The notes under the pieces are model-generated. The model saw nothing but the letters and a program-made list of their open reading frames with translations. It had not been told where the DNA came from and did no database searches. The position numbers were made by a program, and so were the translations under genes. DNA of 17,979 nt from JBBIRM01 sp037441765 (lineage in GTDB: Bacteria > Desulfobacterota > BSN033 > UBA1163): contig JBBIRM010000045.1 in NCBI GenBank assembly GCA_037441765.1, positions 1 through 17,979 of the forward strand, in the 5' to 3' direction. Positions 7,422 through 15,829 of the stretch are shown in pieces (within the stretch, counting starts at the first letter, position 1; every line of letters starts with the position of its first letter).

Positions 7422-8743
7422 CTTTCAAATCTTTTTAAAACATTATCGAAATCTTTCCCTTCCACTGGACCCATGACAGTCAAACAGAAAAACTCTTCAT
7501 TAAAGATCTCATTAGCAAGTTCTCTTACCTCCTCTTCCTTCACCTCATCAATCCCTTTTAGGACTGCCTCTACAGGGAGGTAGGACTCAAAGTAAATCTC
7601 ATTTTTAGCAAGACGGGTCATCAGGCTATCCGAACTCTCGAGGCTAAGTAGGAGGTTTCCCTTAAGTTGTTCTTTGGCAGTTTCGAGCTCCCTGTTTTTA
7701 AAAGGTTTTGTCTTCAAGTAGACAAATTCCTTAAGGATGAGGTCAACCACCTTCTGGAAGGATTCTTCACTGGTCCCTGCATAGACAACCATCAGCCCTG
7801 TGTCGAAATAGGCTGGAAGATAGGAATAGACAGAATAGGCCAATCCACGGTTCTCGCGGATCTCTTGGAAGAGCCTGGAGCTCATCCCCCCTCCCAAAAT
7901 CGTATTCAAAGTATAGGAGGCGAAACGCCTGGAATGATTGTAACGAAGGCCCCGCGTACCAAGACAGAAGTGGACCTGTTCCAGATCCCTCTTCCAGATA
8001 TGGGTCTTTGAGATAGACTCTGCTTTTTTTCTCTCCCTTGTCTTGTTAGATTTTGGGATTTGACCAAAGGAAACCTCAACTTGATCTACCACCTCTTGAT
8101 GCCTAAGATTTCCAGCGGCGCAGATGATGGTTCGATTTGGCTGATAGTTCTCTTGAAAGAACTGAATAATCTGATCACGACGAAACGATTGAACCCTCTC
8201 CGATGTTCCATAGATGGGAAAACCTAAGGGATGGTCTCCCCAACAGATCTGGTTGAAAAGTTCGTGGATATAATCGTCAGGAGTATCCTCCACCATCTTG
8301 ATCTCTTGAAGGATAACCATCCTCTCTTTTTCTATCTCCTTTTCGTCCATGACCGAATGGAGAAAGATATCGGAAAGGAGGTCAATGGCCAGGGGTAGAT
8401 TCTTATCGATCACTTTTGCATAAAAGCAAGTATACTCCCTTCCGGTAAAAGCATTTAGGGTCCCACCAACGGAGTCGATCTCCCTGGCAATCTCATAGGC
8501 TGTCCTCCGTTCGGTCCCTTTGAATAGAAGGTGTTCTATGAAATGAGAGATTCCGTTTTCAGAAGGTGCTTCATCTCTGGATCCTGTGGTAACCCAAATG
8601 CCAATTGAAACCGATTTAAGATAAGGGATCTCCTCGGTTATCACTTTGATCCCGTTGCTCAAAACCGTCTTCCGATATCCCTCTCCTGAAATCATCCAAG
8701 AAGAGTTTAGAAGAATTTGTGACTTTCTAATTGATTCATCCAT
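7409..8743 (-). CDS. M16-family zinc metallopeptidase (processing-peptidase-like)
   Basis: A 444-residue M16 (pitrilysin-type) peptidase. The inverted zinc motif HFIEH occupies residues 67-71 (His67, Glu70, His71), and the third zinc ligand is Glu147 in ILQEIKM, 76 residues after the active-site glutamate as expected. A second, catalytically inert M16 half follows (around residues 210-430), with GGGMSSRLFQEIRENRGLAYSVYS as a typical segment. It resembles B. subtilis YmxG and the mitochondrial processing peptidase beta-subunit; its bacterial substrate is not established. There is no signal peptide, so a cytoplasmic location is likely. The start overlaps the pnp stop by one base (TAATG), with AAAAGG upstream. 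A position directly after pnp recurs in many bacteria. Confidence 0.93.
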   Translation of the reverse strand: MDESIRKSQILLNSSWMISGEGYRKTVLSNGIKVITEEIPYLKSVSIGIWVTTGSRDEAPSENGISHFIEHLLFKGTERRTAYEIAREIDSVGGTLNAFTGREYTCFYAKVIDKNLPLAIDLLSDIFLHSVMDEKEIEKERMVILQEIKMVEDTPDDYIHELFNQICWGDHPLGFPIYGTSERVQSFRRDQIIQFFQENYQPNRTIICAAGNLRHQEVVDQVEVSFGQIPKSNKTRERKKAESISKTHIWKRDLEQVHFCLGTRGLRYNHSRRFASYTLNTILGGGMSSRLFQEIRENRGLAYSVYSYLPAYFDTGLMVVYAGTSEESFQKVVDLILKEFVYLKTKPFKNRELETAKEQLKGNLLLSLESSDSLMTRLAKNEIYFESYLPVEAVLKGIDEVKEEEVRELANEIFNEEFFCLTVMGPVEGKDFDNVLKRFERWNE

Positions 8744-10851
8744 TAATTGCCTTTTGTCCCTGACTTCCTTGCCATTTCCCTAAGGGCTGCTTTTCTGCTC
8801 AATCGGATCCTACCCTGGGGATCAATGTCAATTACCTTTACCCAAACTTCCTCTCCCTCTTTTAGTACATCGGAGACAGATCTCACATGACCTTCGGCCA
8901 ATTGAGAAATGTGGATCAGCCCATCGGTCCCAGGAAATATCTCAACAATGGCGCCAAACCCTAATATCCGAACGACTTTCCCCTTATAAAGGCCCCCCAC
9001 TTCGACTTCCTGGGTAAGGGTTTTGATCAGTTTGATCGCCTTTTCGAGGGCTTCATAATTGGGAGAGGCTAACTTCACCATCCCAGAATCTTCAATATCC
9101 ACCTTAACCCCTGTTTGGTCAATAATGCTTCGAATGGTTTTTCCTCCTGGACCGATAATATCTCGAATCTTTTCCTGTTTGACCTGCATGGTGATGATTC
9201 GTGGTGCATGGCGGGAGAGGTCTTTTCGAGGTTCGGAAATGGTCTCGTTCATCTTCGAAAGGATATAAAGCCTCCCTTCGCGAGCCTGACTGAGGACCTG
9301 TTGCAATATCTCTTTGGTGAGGCCTTGAGTCTTGATATCCATCTGGATCGCTGTCACCCCACTCGATGTTCCTGCAACCTTAAAATCCATATCCCCAAAA
9401 TGGTCTTCGTCCCCAAGAATATCTGAGAGAACAGCCACTTCATCATCCTCGAGGATCAGCCCCATAGCAATTCCAGCCACTGGTGCTTTGATGGGGACAC
9501 CTGCATCCATCAGCGAAAGGCTGGCACCACAAACAGTCGCCATTGAGGAAGAACCATTAGATTCTAAAACCTCGGAGACAATTCGAATGGTATAAGGGAA
9601 TTTCTCATTGGAGGGGAGAACAGGAAGTATTGCCCTCTCCGCAAGAGCACCATGCCCAATCTCCCTCCGACCAGGTGCCCTTAATGGAGCAGCCTCGCCC
9701 ACGCAAAAAGGTGGGAAATTGTAATGAAGCATAAAGGACTTATAGGTTTCTCCCAACAGTGAGTTTATCTTCTGTTCATCCTCAGAAGTACCAAAGGTGA
9801 CCACTGCTAAAACCTGGGTCTCTCCCCTTGTGAAAAGGGCTGACCCATGTGTTCTGGGGAGAATTCCTACCTCACAGGAGATGGGTCGGATTTCTGAGAG
9901 GCCTCTTCCATCGATTCTTCTCCGATGTTGCAAAATCAACTTCCTCATGATTTTACGATGGATCTCTTCTAAGGCAACCTTCACCATATTTTTAGCGTTC
10001 TCATCCTCTGCCCCCAACTCCTTAAGGGTCTCCTGAAAAATCTCTTCTAACCTTTCCCTCCTCTTTAATTTTTCTTGAATATAGAATGATTCGGCCAACT
10101 TTCCCTCGGCAAAGGTTCTGACCCTCTCAAAAAGATCTTCCTTAGGTCTTTGAAGTTCAAACTCCTTCGGTGGATGACCGGCGATGGATTTTAGTTCTTT
10201 TTGAAGGTTGATCACCGGAAGTAGAGATTGATGTCCAAAGATAATGGCCTCCAAAATCTCCTCCTCTCTTACCTCCTTGGCACTCCCCTCTACCATAATA
10301 ATAGCATTATCGCTTCCTGCAACAAAAAGGGCTATATCGCTTAGTTCTAACTCCCCAGGGGCAGGGTTGAGCACATATTCCCCATCAATCCTCCCTACCT
10401 TCGCTCCAGCAATTGGGCCAAGGAAGGGTAGATCAGATATGGAAAGGGCAGCAGATGCTCCAATCATCCCTAAGATGGCTGGATCATTATCTGGATCAGC
10501 AGAAAGAACAGTAGCGATGACCTGTACCTCGTTTTGAAATCCTTTGGGAAACAGGGGGCGAAGCGGTCGATCAATAAACCTTGAGATGAGCGTCTCGTGA
10601 TCACTGGGCTTCCCTTCCCTTTTAAAAAAACCTCCAGGGATTTTCCCTGCTGCATAAGTCATCTCAAGGTAATTGACGGTGAGGGGAATGAAATCCAAGC
10701 CCTCGCGTTTCTTGTCTGAAGCAACAGCGGTGACCAGAACCACCGTCTCGCCATATCGAACCAGTACAGAACCATTGGCCTGTTTGGCCACTTTCCCAGT
10801 TTCAATCGAAATTGGCCTCCCTGCAAATTCGACCTCTAAACTCTGAACCAT
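8743..10851 (-). CDS. pnp: Polyribonucleotide nucleotidyltransferase (PNPase)
   Basis: A phosphorolytic 3'-5' exoribonuclease in RNA decay and quality control that can also add 3' tails. At 702 residues it is full length. The first RNase PH-like domain is at about 12-145, a helical domain at about 240-300, and the second, catalytic RNase PH domain at about 310-540. Asp481 and Asp487 in GDEDHFGDMDF correspond to E. coli Asp486 and Asp492. The KH domain (about 552-612) has its GxxG loop in IIGPGGKTI (565-573), and an S1 domain fills about 617-688. The ATG at 10851 follows AAAGGAGTGAGG. It lies 137 nt downstream of rpsO, as in the E. coli rpsO-pnp pair, with a small hairpin between them. It is coupled to the M16 peptidase gene downstream. 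Confidence 0.98.
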   Translation of the reverse strand: MVQSLEVEFAGRPISIETGKVAKQANGSVLVRYGETVVLVTAVASDKKREGLDFIPLTVNYLEMTYAAGKIPGGFFKREGKPSDHETLISRFIDRPLRPLFPKGFQNEVQVIATVLSADPDNDPAILGMIGASAALSISDLPFLGPIAGAKVGRIDGEYVLNPAPGELELSDIALFVAGSDNAIIMVEGSAKEVREEEILEAIIFGHQSLLPVINLQKELKSIAGHPPKEFELQRPKEDLFERVRTFAEGKLAESFYIQEKLKRRERLEEIFQETLKELGAEDENAKNMVKVALEEIHRKIMRKLILQHRRRIDGRGLSEIRPISCEVGILPRTHGSALFTRGETQVLAVVTFGTSEDEQKINSLLGETYKSFMLHYNFPPFCVGEAAPLRAPGRREIGHGALAERAILPVLPSNEKFPYTIRIVSEVLESNGSSSMATVCGASLSLMDAGVPIKAPVAGIAMGLILEDDEVAVLSDILGDEDHFGDMDFKVAGTSSGVTAIQMDIKTQGLTKEILQQVLSQAREGRLYILSKMNETISEPRKDLSRHAPRIITMQVKQEKIRDIIGPGGKTIRSIIDQTGVKVDIEDSGMVKLASPNYEALEKAIKLIKTLTQEVEVGGLYKGKVVRILGFGAIVEIFPGTDGLIHISQLAEGHVRSVSDVLKEGEEVWVKVIDIDPQGRIRLSRKAALREMARKSGTKGN

Positions 10852-10946
10852 AAAATTAGCCTCACTCCTTTAAAAAATATTACAGGACATTAACATCGCC
10901 TTCCATTTATATAAGAAAATCTCAAACTATAAAAATTTGTACCCCC

Positions 10947-10966
10947 CTTCCTTTCATTAAAGGAAG
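10947..10966 (-). other. Hairpin in the rpsO-pnp intergenic region
   Basis: CTTCCTTT and AAAGGAAG form a perfect 8-bp stem with a 4-nt loop. On the minus strand it lies about 20 nt past the rpsO stop and about 95 nt before pnp. The next bases are G-rich and only then T-rich, so it lacks the immediate U-tract of an intrinsic terminator. It may protect the rpsO 3' end or be an RNase processing site in the pnp leader. Confidence 0.4.
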
Positions 10967-10988
10967 CAAGGGAAGTTAGTTTGGGACT

Positions 10989-11258
10989 CTATTTCCTAAG
11001 TCCTAATTTATCAATGACTACCCGATATCTTTCGATGTTATTCTCTTTTAGGTAGTTAAGCAGTTTTCTTCTCCTCCCAACAAGTTTGAGAAGCCCCCTT
11101 CGAGAATGATGGTCCTTCTTATGTACTTTAAAGTGATCTGTAAGATACTGGATCCTTTCGCTCAAAAGGGCAATTTGAACTTCGGGAGACCCTGAATCCT
11201 TTTCATGGAGTTTGAACTGTTCAATGATCTCCTTTTTCCTCTCCTGTTGAAGTGCCAT
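10989..11258 (-). CDS. rpsO: 30S ribosomal protein S15
   Basis: Primary 16S rRNA-binding protein that organises the central domain of the small subunit and contributes to a bridge with the 50S subunit. The 89-residue product is the standard length. Family motifs are visible: SGSPEVQIALLSERI (33-47), LTDHF (50-54), HKKDHHSRRGLLKLVGRRRKLL (57-78, the rRNA-contacting stretch) and the C-terminal RYRVVIDKLGLRK. The ATG at 11258 was chosen because AAGGAGGG lies 6 nt upstream and the protein then begins MALQQERK; an in-frame ATG further upstream would read back into truB. It sits 16 nt after the truB stop. Confidence 0.98.
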   Translation of the reverse strand: MALQQERKKEIIEQFKLHEKDSGSPEVQIALLSERIQYLTDHFKVHKKDHHSRRGLLKLVGRRRKLLNYLKENNIERYRVVIDKLGLRK

Positions 11259-11274
11259 GAATCCCTCCTTGGAG

Positions 11275-12234
11275 CTAAGCATATTTTTCATCGAAATGAA
11301 ATATTCTTAGAGGACGAAAAACGAAGTTTTTAAGATCGTTTTCATCCACCTTCTTCTCTCCCTTCTCTGCCCTCAGGATTGCCACCAACCCTGAACCTGG
11401 AGAAGACATCTTAAACCACTCTCCTTCCTGAATAAAACGAAGCGTATGATAAGGCAAATCAAAGGGCGTAAGGGTTTTTCCAAAACGGACCTTGCGGGCG
11501 ATTTTTTCCTCCACCACCACCTCTGGTAGGGCTGGCAATGCCTCTCTGGGTGAAATGAGCCATGGGAGCAGTTCGTCGATTTTATTTATTCTTTTTAATT
11601 CTTCCCAGGATATAGCCTGTTTGATGGTAAAGGTTCCACTTTGGGTTCTTCTAAGTGAAATCAGATGTGCGCCACACCCGATCTTTTGACCTATATCCTT
11701 TGCCAGGGATCGGATATAAGTCCCCTTAGAACAAGAGACATTGAATCGAACGAGGGGAAGAGAGGTCTCTTTAACCTCGAGACTAAAAATTTCGACCATC
11801 CTTTCCTCGCGTTCAACCTCAATTCCCTTTCTCGCCAATTTATAAAGCGGTTTACCCCTTAATTTGATGGCAGAAAACATAGGGGGCTTCTGTTTAATCT
11901 TCCCTAAAAAGAGTGGAAAGACAGAAAGGACCTTTTCTGGTTTTACCTCCTCCCATGGGTTTTGGCAAATCACCTTCCCAGTCAGGTCATCTGTAGTTGT
12001 TTCCTCTCCTAATTTTAAGATTGCCTCATATTGTTTGGGCTCCTCCTTTAAGAAAGGTGCCAATTTTGTCCCTTCATTAATTGCAATCGGAAGGACTCCC
12101 GTAGCAAAGGGGTCCAACGTTCCAATATGTCCCACTTTTTTAAATTTAAAACGATATTTGATCTCCTTTACTACTCCAAAGGAGCTGATCCCTTCAGGTT
12201 TATCTACAACCAGAAGGCCATCAATCCTCCCCAT
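11275..12234 (-). CDS. truB: tRNA pseudouridine(55) synthase
   Basis: Converts U55 of tRNA to pseudouridine in the T loop. The 319-residue protein begins with GLLVVDKPEGISSF and has the catalytic motif GHIGTLDPFATGVLP at 35-49, with Asp41 the nucleophilic aspartate. KQYEAILKLGEETTTDD and GTYIRSLAKDIG are further TruB signatures. The C-terminal part (about 230-319) is a PUA-like RNA-binding domain. The ATG at 12234 lies 14 nt inside rbfA with AAGGGGAG just upstream, so rbfA and truB are tightly coupled. In many related genomes a DHH phosphoesterase gene lies between these two; here there is none. Confidence 0.97.
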   Translation of the reverse strand: MGRIDGLLVVDKPEGISSFGVVKEIKYRFKFKKVGHIGTLDPFATGVLPIAINEGTKLAPFLKEEPKQYEAILKLGEETTTDDLTGKVICQNPWEEVKPEKVLSVFPLFLGKIKQKPPMFSAIKLRGKPLYKLARKGIEVEREERMVEIFSLEVKETSLPLVRFNVSCSKGTYIRSLAKDIGQKIGCGAHLISLRRTQSGTFTIKQAISWEELKRINKIDELLPWLISPREALPALPEVVVEEKIARKVRFGKTLTPFDLPYHTLRFIQEGEWFKMSSPGSGLVAILRAEKGEKKVDENDLKNFVFRPLRIFHFDEKYA

Positions 12235-12586
12235 CTCTCCCCTTTTCCTCTCTTAACCGGTGAAATATTTCTTCAATATGGATGGCGTATTCGATCGATG
12301 GATCGAAGTGAAATAAGATATCGGGTGTATATTTGAGCCTGATTCTCCGACCCAATTCCCTTCGGACATATCCCTTTGCGCTGTTAAGTCCTTCCAGTGA
12401 ACTCTCCCTTTCCTCAATGCCCCCAGCCACACTAAAATAGACATTGGCCCTTCGACAATCCTCAGAGACCGAAACTCGGGTGATGGTGACAAAACCGATT
12501 CTGGGATCTTTAAGGGTTTTGGTCAACATCTCAGAAATCTCTTTTTGAATCAGGTCTGCCACTTTCTCCGAACGTTTTACTTCCAT
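12221..12586 (-). CDS. rbfA: Ribosome-binding factor A
   Basis: Late-acting assembly factor of the 30S subunit, needed for efficient 16S rRNA 5' processing and cold adaptation in E. coli. The 121-residue protein is a single KH-like domain: RSEKVADLIQKEISEML (5-21), DPRIGFVTITRVSVSEDCR (27-45), ANVYFSV and KGYVRRELGRRIRLKYTP. The acidic C terminus (REEKGRDGED) is encoded in the overlap with truB. The start at 12586 gives the standard family N terminus. It follows ylxP by 29 nt. Confidence 0.96.
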   Translation of the reverse strand: MEVKRSEKVADLIQKEISEMLTKTLKDPRIGFVTITRVSVSEDCRRANVYFSVAGGIEERESSLEGLNSAKGYVRRELGRRIRLKYTPDILFHFDPSIEYAIHIEEIFHRLREEKGRDGED

Positions 12587-12615
12587 CTTGCTTCCATCCC
12601 CAAAACTCTCAATAC

Positions 12616-12903
12616 TCAGACCGTTAGAATCTCTATCTCCGAATGGACCACCTCCACAAGGTTCATCCTTTCGATGAAATCAATGACCTTATCCAAACTT
12701 GAATTGATGTGTCTTCTATCATTTCCTACCGTACAAATTCCGATCAGGGCACGTTGCCACAGGTCATTATCCCCCACCTCTGAGATGGCCACATTGAACC
12801 GATGGCTTGCTCTATCGATCAACTTCCGTATGACCTGCCTTTTCCCTTTTAATGAATGGTTTTCGGGAATTCGGATATCGAGTTGACAAATTCCAACAAC
12901 CAT
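12616..12903 (-). CDS. ylxP: DUF503 (YlxP) family protein
   Basis: A 95-residue protein of the DUF503/YlxP family, found in Gram-positive and other bacteria between infB and rbfA. The signature is clear: VGICQLDIRIPENHSLKGKR (3-22) and FNVAISEVGDNDLWQRALIG (36-55). The family adopts a small alpha/beta ferredoxin-like fold. The biochemical role is unsettled, though the position between infB and rbfA points to ribosome assembly or translation initiation. The ATG at 12903 was chosen because GGAGAGGGG lies just upstream; a longer frame starting at a GTG (12921) would contain that ribosome-binding site. It is 23 nt after the infB stop. Confidence 0.92.
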   Translation of the reverse strand: MVVGICQLDIRIPENHSLKGKRQVIRKLIDRASHRFNVAISEVGDNDLWQRALIGICTVGNDRRHINSSLDKVIDFIERMNLVEVVHSEIEILTV

Positions 12904-12926
12904 TTTCCCCTCTCCCTTCACCCAGG

Positions 12927-15545
12927 TTATGACAATCGAGGACGAACCTCCTCAATCTCATAAGATTCTATAATATCTCCAAGTTTGATGTCGTTAAAAT
13001 TCTCTATTGCAATCCCACATTCAAGGCCATGGCTACAATCCTTCACATCATCCTTAAATCTTTTTAGAGATGATATTCGGCCATTGTAGATGACTACATT
13101 ATCCCGAAGGAGTCGGGCATGGGAACCTCTGACGACCTTTCCATCCACCACCAAACTGCCTGCCACCGTCCCAACTTTACTAATATTGAAGAGTTGAATG
13201 ACCTGGGCTCTTCCCAAGATACGTTCCTTGTATGTGGGCTCCAGTAACCCTTCCAGAGCCTTTTTAATATCATCGATGGCGTCATAGATCACAGAGTATG
13301 TTCGCACATCCACATGTTCTTGCTCTGCAAGCGATTGGGCCTTTGGGCTTGGCCTTACATTGAAACCGATGATGATCGCATTGGAAGCGGAAGCCAGGTT
13401 CACATCCGTCTCCGTAATTCCACCTATTCCCCCGTGAAGGATATTCACTTTAACAGAATCAGTAGAAAGTCTATTAAGAGATTCTTTTACTGCTTCAATC
13501 GAGCCCTGAACATCCGCTTTTATAATAACGTTCAGTTCCTTTACCTCTCCTTTTTTAATCTTCTCGTAGAGCTCTTGCAGTGAGACCTTACTTAATTTTG
13601 AAAGTTCTTTCTCTCTCATCTTTTCATGCCGATAAAGGGTAATCTGTTTGGCAACCCTCTCCTCTGGGACAACAATGAAGGGATCACCTGCCTCAGGAAT
13701 GTCATTGAACCCAACCACCTCAACAGGAATGGAGGGTTTAGCCTCTTCAATCTTTTGACCACGGTCGTTCAACATGGCCCTAACCTTACCATAATGAGAG
13801 CCAGCGATGAAAACATCTCCTGTTCTTAAGGTTCCCTCCTGGATGATAACTGTGGCCACAGGACCCTTCCCTTTGTCCAATCGAGATTCAATGATCGTCC
13901 CTCGGGCGAGTTTGTTCGGATTGGCTTTCAATTCTAAAACCTCTGCTTGTAGAAGGATTAAATCCAAAAGGTCTTTAATACCTATTTTCTGTTTGGCAGA
14001 GACCTCAGCATAGAGTGTGTTCCCTCCCCACTTTTCTGGAACCAAGCCATATTCTGAAAGCTCCTTCTTCACCTTTTCAGGGTTTGCATTGGGTTTATCA
14101 ATCTTGTTGATAGCCACGATGATAGGAACATTTGCTGCCCGAGCATGATCAATCGCCTCTCGTGTCTGGGGCATCACTCCATCATCGGCGGCGACCACAA
14201 GTACCACAATATCCGTCACCTTCGCCCCCCTTGCTCTTAATGCGGTGAAGGCCTCATGGCCTGGAGTATCTATGAATACAACCTGACCATTTTCGAGCAT
14301 AACATCATAGGCCCCGATGTGTTGTGTAATCCCCCCTGCCTCCTCTCCAATCACATTGGTTTTGCGAATTGCATCGAGAAGCATGGTCTTTCCATGATCG
14401 ACATGTCCCATAATAGTAACCACTGGGGGTCTTGGTTCCAACTCCTCTGGAAGGTCCTCCTTCCTCTGTAAAATTTCGTCTCTTTCAAGTGAAACCTTTT
14501 CTACCTCATAGCCAAATTCACTGGCAACTAAAGAGGCCACATCTGCATCAATCACCTGATTGATATTGACAAAAACCCCTAAGTCCATTAATCTCTTAAT
14601 CACCTCTCCACCCTTTACACCCATTCTTTTCGCAAGGTCTGAGACAGTAATCACCTCAGCGATTCGAATAATCCTCTTGATTGGCTTTGGAAGCGTCACC
14701 TCTGTCTTCTTGGGTGCTTTTAAAACTACCTTTTTCTTCATTGGCCGGTATGGTCTTGGCGCCAATTCAATCTCTTTCTCTATGAAAACCTCCTTCTCAG
14801 AGGCCTTCTCAATAATCAACCTCTCCTCAATCAATCTCCGTTTCTTGATAAACCCCTTCTTCTTCCCGATCATATCTTCATCTATAATCTTTATTTCTGG
14901 CAGTTTAGGTTCTTCTACTACCTCTGTCCTCTTTACTTCTTTTTCCTTAACCTTTTGGGAAGAAATAGGGGTTTGAACTTCTTCACCCCTTATGGCCTGA
15001 GGGGGAGAGGGAATCTCTTCTTCTTTTTTACTCACAGGTTCGATGATTGGAGGTTCAGTCTCATGGAATGGTTCTAAGGTAGGGGCAAGTTCTGTTTCTT
15101 TGCTCTTCTTCTTTCCTATTTTAGCCTTCGGTTTCTTCTCTTTCTTTACCTCCTTAACCTCCTCTTCCTTCTCTTCCTTCTCTTCCTTTTTCTTCCCTTC
15201 ATCTACCTTCACAGGTCTCTTTTTAACTTTCTTACCAATAGCCTCCTCCGTTAAGATTGGTTCTACTGTGGGGGGTGGAGGGGGTGTGGGAGGTAAGGGT
15301 TCAGAAACCTCTGCCTTAACCTCAAGGGGTCTTACCCTTCTTCGGATGACCGTTGGTTTTATCCTCTTTTCTACGACCTCCTTCTCACCATCTCTTTCGA
15401 TGACCTTCTCCTCTAAAGGAGAGGTTTTCTTTTCGGGTTCGGTAGGTTTTTTTACCTTTACACCCATCCGCTTCAACTTGAGAAGGAGTTTGTCATCCTC
15501 CATCCCAACTTCTCGTGCAAGATCGAGGAGTTTTACTTTAGCCAT
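12927..15545 (-). CDS. infB: Translation initiation factor IF-2
   Basis: GTPase that brings initiator tRNA to the 30S subunit and promotes subunit joining. The 872-residue protein has an N-terminal IF2_N subdomain (VKLLDLAREVGM, 4-15), a long Lys/Glu/Pro-rich linker (about 35-290), a second IF2_N domain (about 298-350), then the GTP-binding core: G1 GHVDHGKT (380-387), switch GGITQHIGAY (404-413), G3 DTPGH (426-430) and G4 NKID (480-483). Domains II, III and the C-terminal fMet-tRNA-binding domain follow. Residue 388, after GKT, is Met where Ser or Thr is usual. The ATG at 15545 has a strong AGGAGGAAGG site. Possible internal starts producing shorter IF-2 forms, as in E. coli, cannot be judged here. 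Confidence 0.98.
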   Translation of the reverse strand: MAKVKLLDLAREVGMEDDKLLLKLKRMGVKVKKPTEPEKKTSPLEEKVIERDGEKEVVEKRIKPTVIRRRVRPLEVKAEVSEPLPPTPPPPPTVEPILTEEAIGKKVKKRPVKVDEGKKKEEKEEKEEEVKEVKKEKKPKAKIGKKKSKETELAPTLEPFHETEPPIIEPVSKKEEEIPSPPQAIRGEEVQTPISSQKVKEKEVKRTEVVEEPKLPEIKIIDEDMIGKKKGFIKKRRLIEERLIIEKASEKEVFIEKEIELAPRPYRPMKKKVVLKAPKKTEVTLPKPIKRIIRIAEVITVSDLAKRMGVKGGEVIKRLMDLGVFVNINQVIDADVASLVASEFGYEVEKVSLERDEILQRKEDLPEELEPRPPVVTIMGHVDHGKTMLLDAIRKTNVIGEEAGGITQHIGAYDVMLENGQVVFIDTPGHEAFTALRARGAKVTDIVVLVVAADDGVMPQTREAIDHARAANVPIIVAINKIDKPNANPEKVKKELSEYGLVPEKWGGNTLYAEVSAKQKIGIKDLLDLILLQAEVLELKANPNKLARGTIIESRLDKGKGPVATVIIQEGTLRTGDVFIAGSHYGKVRAMLNDRGQKIEEAKPSIPVEVVGFNDIPEAGDPFIVVPEERVAKQITLYRHEKMREKELSKLSKVSLQELYEKIKKGEVKELNVIIKADVQGSIEAVKESLNRLSTDSVKVNILHGGIGGITETDVNLASASNAIIIGFNVRPSPKAQSLAEQEHVDVRTYSVIYDAIDDIKKALEGLLEPTYKERILGRAQVIQLFNISKVGTVAGSLVVDGKVVRGSHARLLRDNVVIYNGRISSLKRFKDDVKDCSHGLECGIAIENFNDIKLGDIIESYEIEEVRPRLS

Positions 15546-15583
15546 TACCGACCTTCCTCCTGCTCAACGCTTCCTCTCTGGAG

Positions 15584-15829
15584 TTAATCCTCCATAGAAA
15601 GAAATTGTTTTGGGATAATTTCCCATGATTCAATCCACCTCTTCTTCTCCGCCTTTTTAAAACAGTCCTCATCTGGGCAAAGGTAAAATCCTCGCCCCCC
15701 AAGATTTTTCATCCAATCGATAACGACCGTTCCATCTTTTCCTTTTTTTAATCGAACCAACTCTTCCTTACTCCTTTTCTTTTTACACCCAACGCAACTT
15801 CTTATTGGGACATGCTTTGATCTACCCAT
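15584..15829 (-). CDS. ylxR: YlxR family (DUF448) RNA-binding protein
   Basis: An 81-residue basic protein of the YlxR/DUF448 family, encoded between nusA and infB in many bacteria and regarded as nucleic-acid-binding. It shows the family signature RSCVGCKKKRSKEELVRL (10-27) and GGRGFYLCPDEDC (44-56). Cys12, Cys15, Cys51 and Cys56 form a CxxC...CxxxxC set that could bind zinc, an inference. The ATG at 15829 lies 8 nt inside the end of nusA and yields the usual short N terminus MGRSKHVPIRSC; an ATG 18 nt further upstream has no ribosome-binding site. The gap to infB is 38 nt. Confidence 0.93.
   Translation of the reverse strand: MGRSKHVPIRSCVGCKKKRSKEELVRLKKGKDGTVVIDWMKNLGGRGFYLCPDEDCFKKAEKKRWIESWEIIPKQFLSMED

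Noticed and set aside
11259..11291. Longer S15 with 11 extra N-terminal residues
   Set aside because: S15 is 89 residues in nearly all bacteria, and a perfect AAGGAGGG site precedes the ATG at 11258.
15043..15597. Long plus-strand open frame opposite infB, rich in Ser and Phe
   Set aside because: It is the mirror image of the Lys/Glu-codon-rich linker of IF-2 (AAG/GAG read antisense gives CTT/CTC and TTT/TTC). It has no domain-like pattern, and infB on the other strand is certain.
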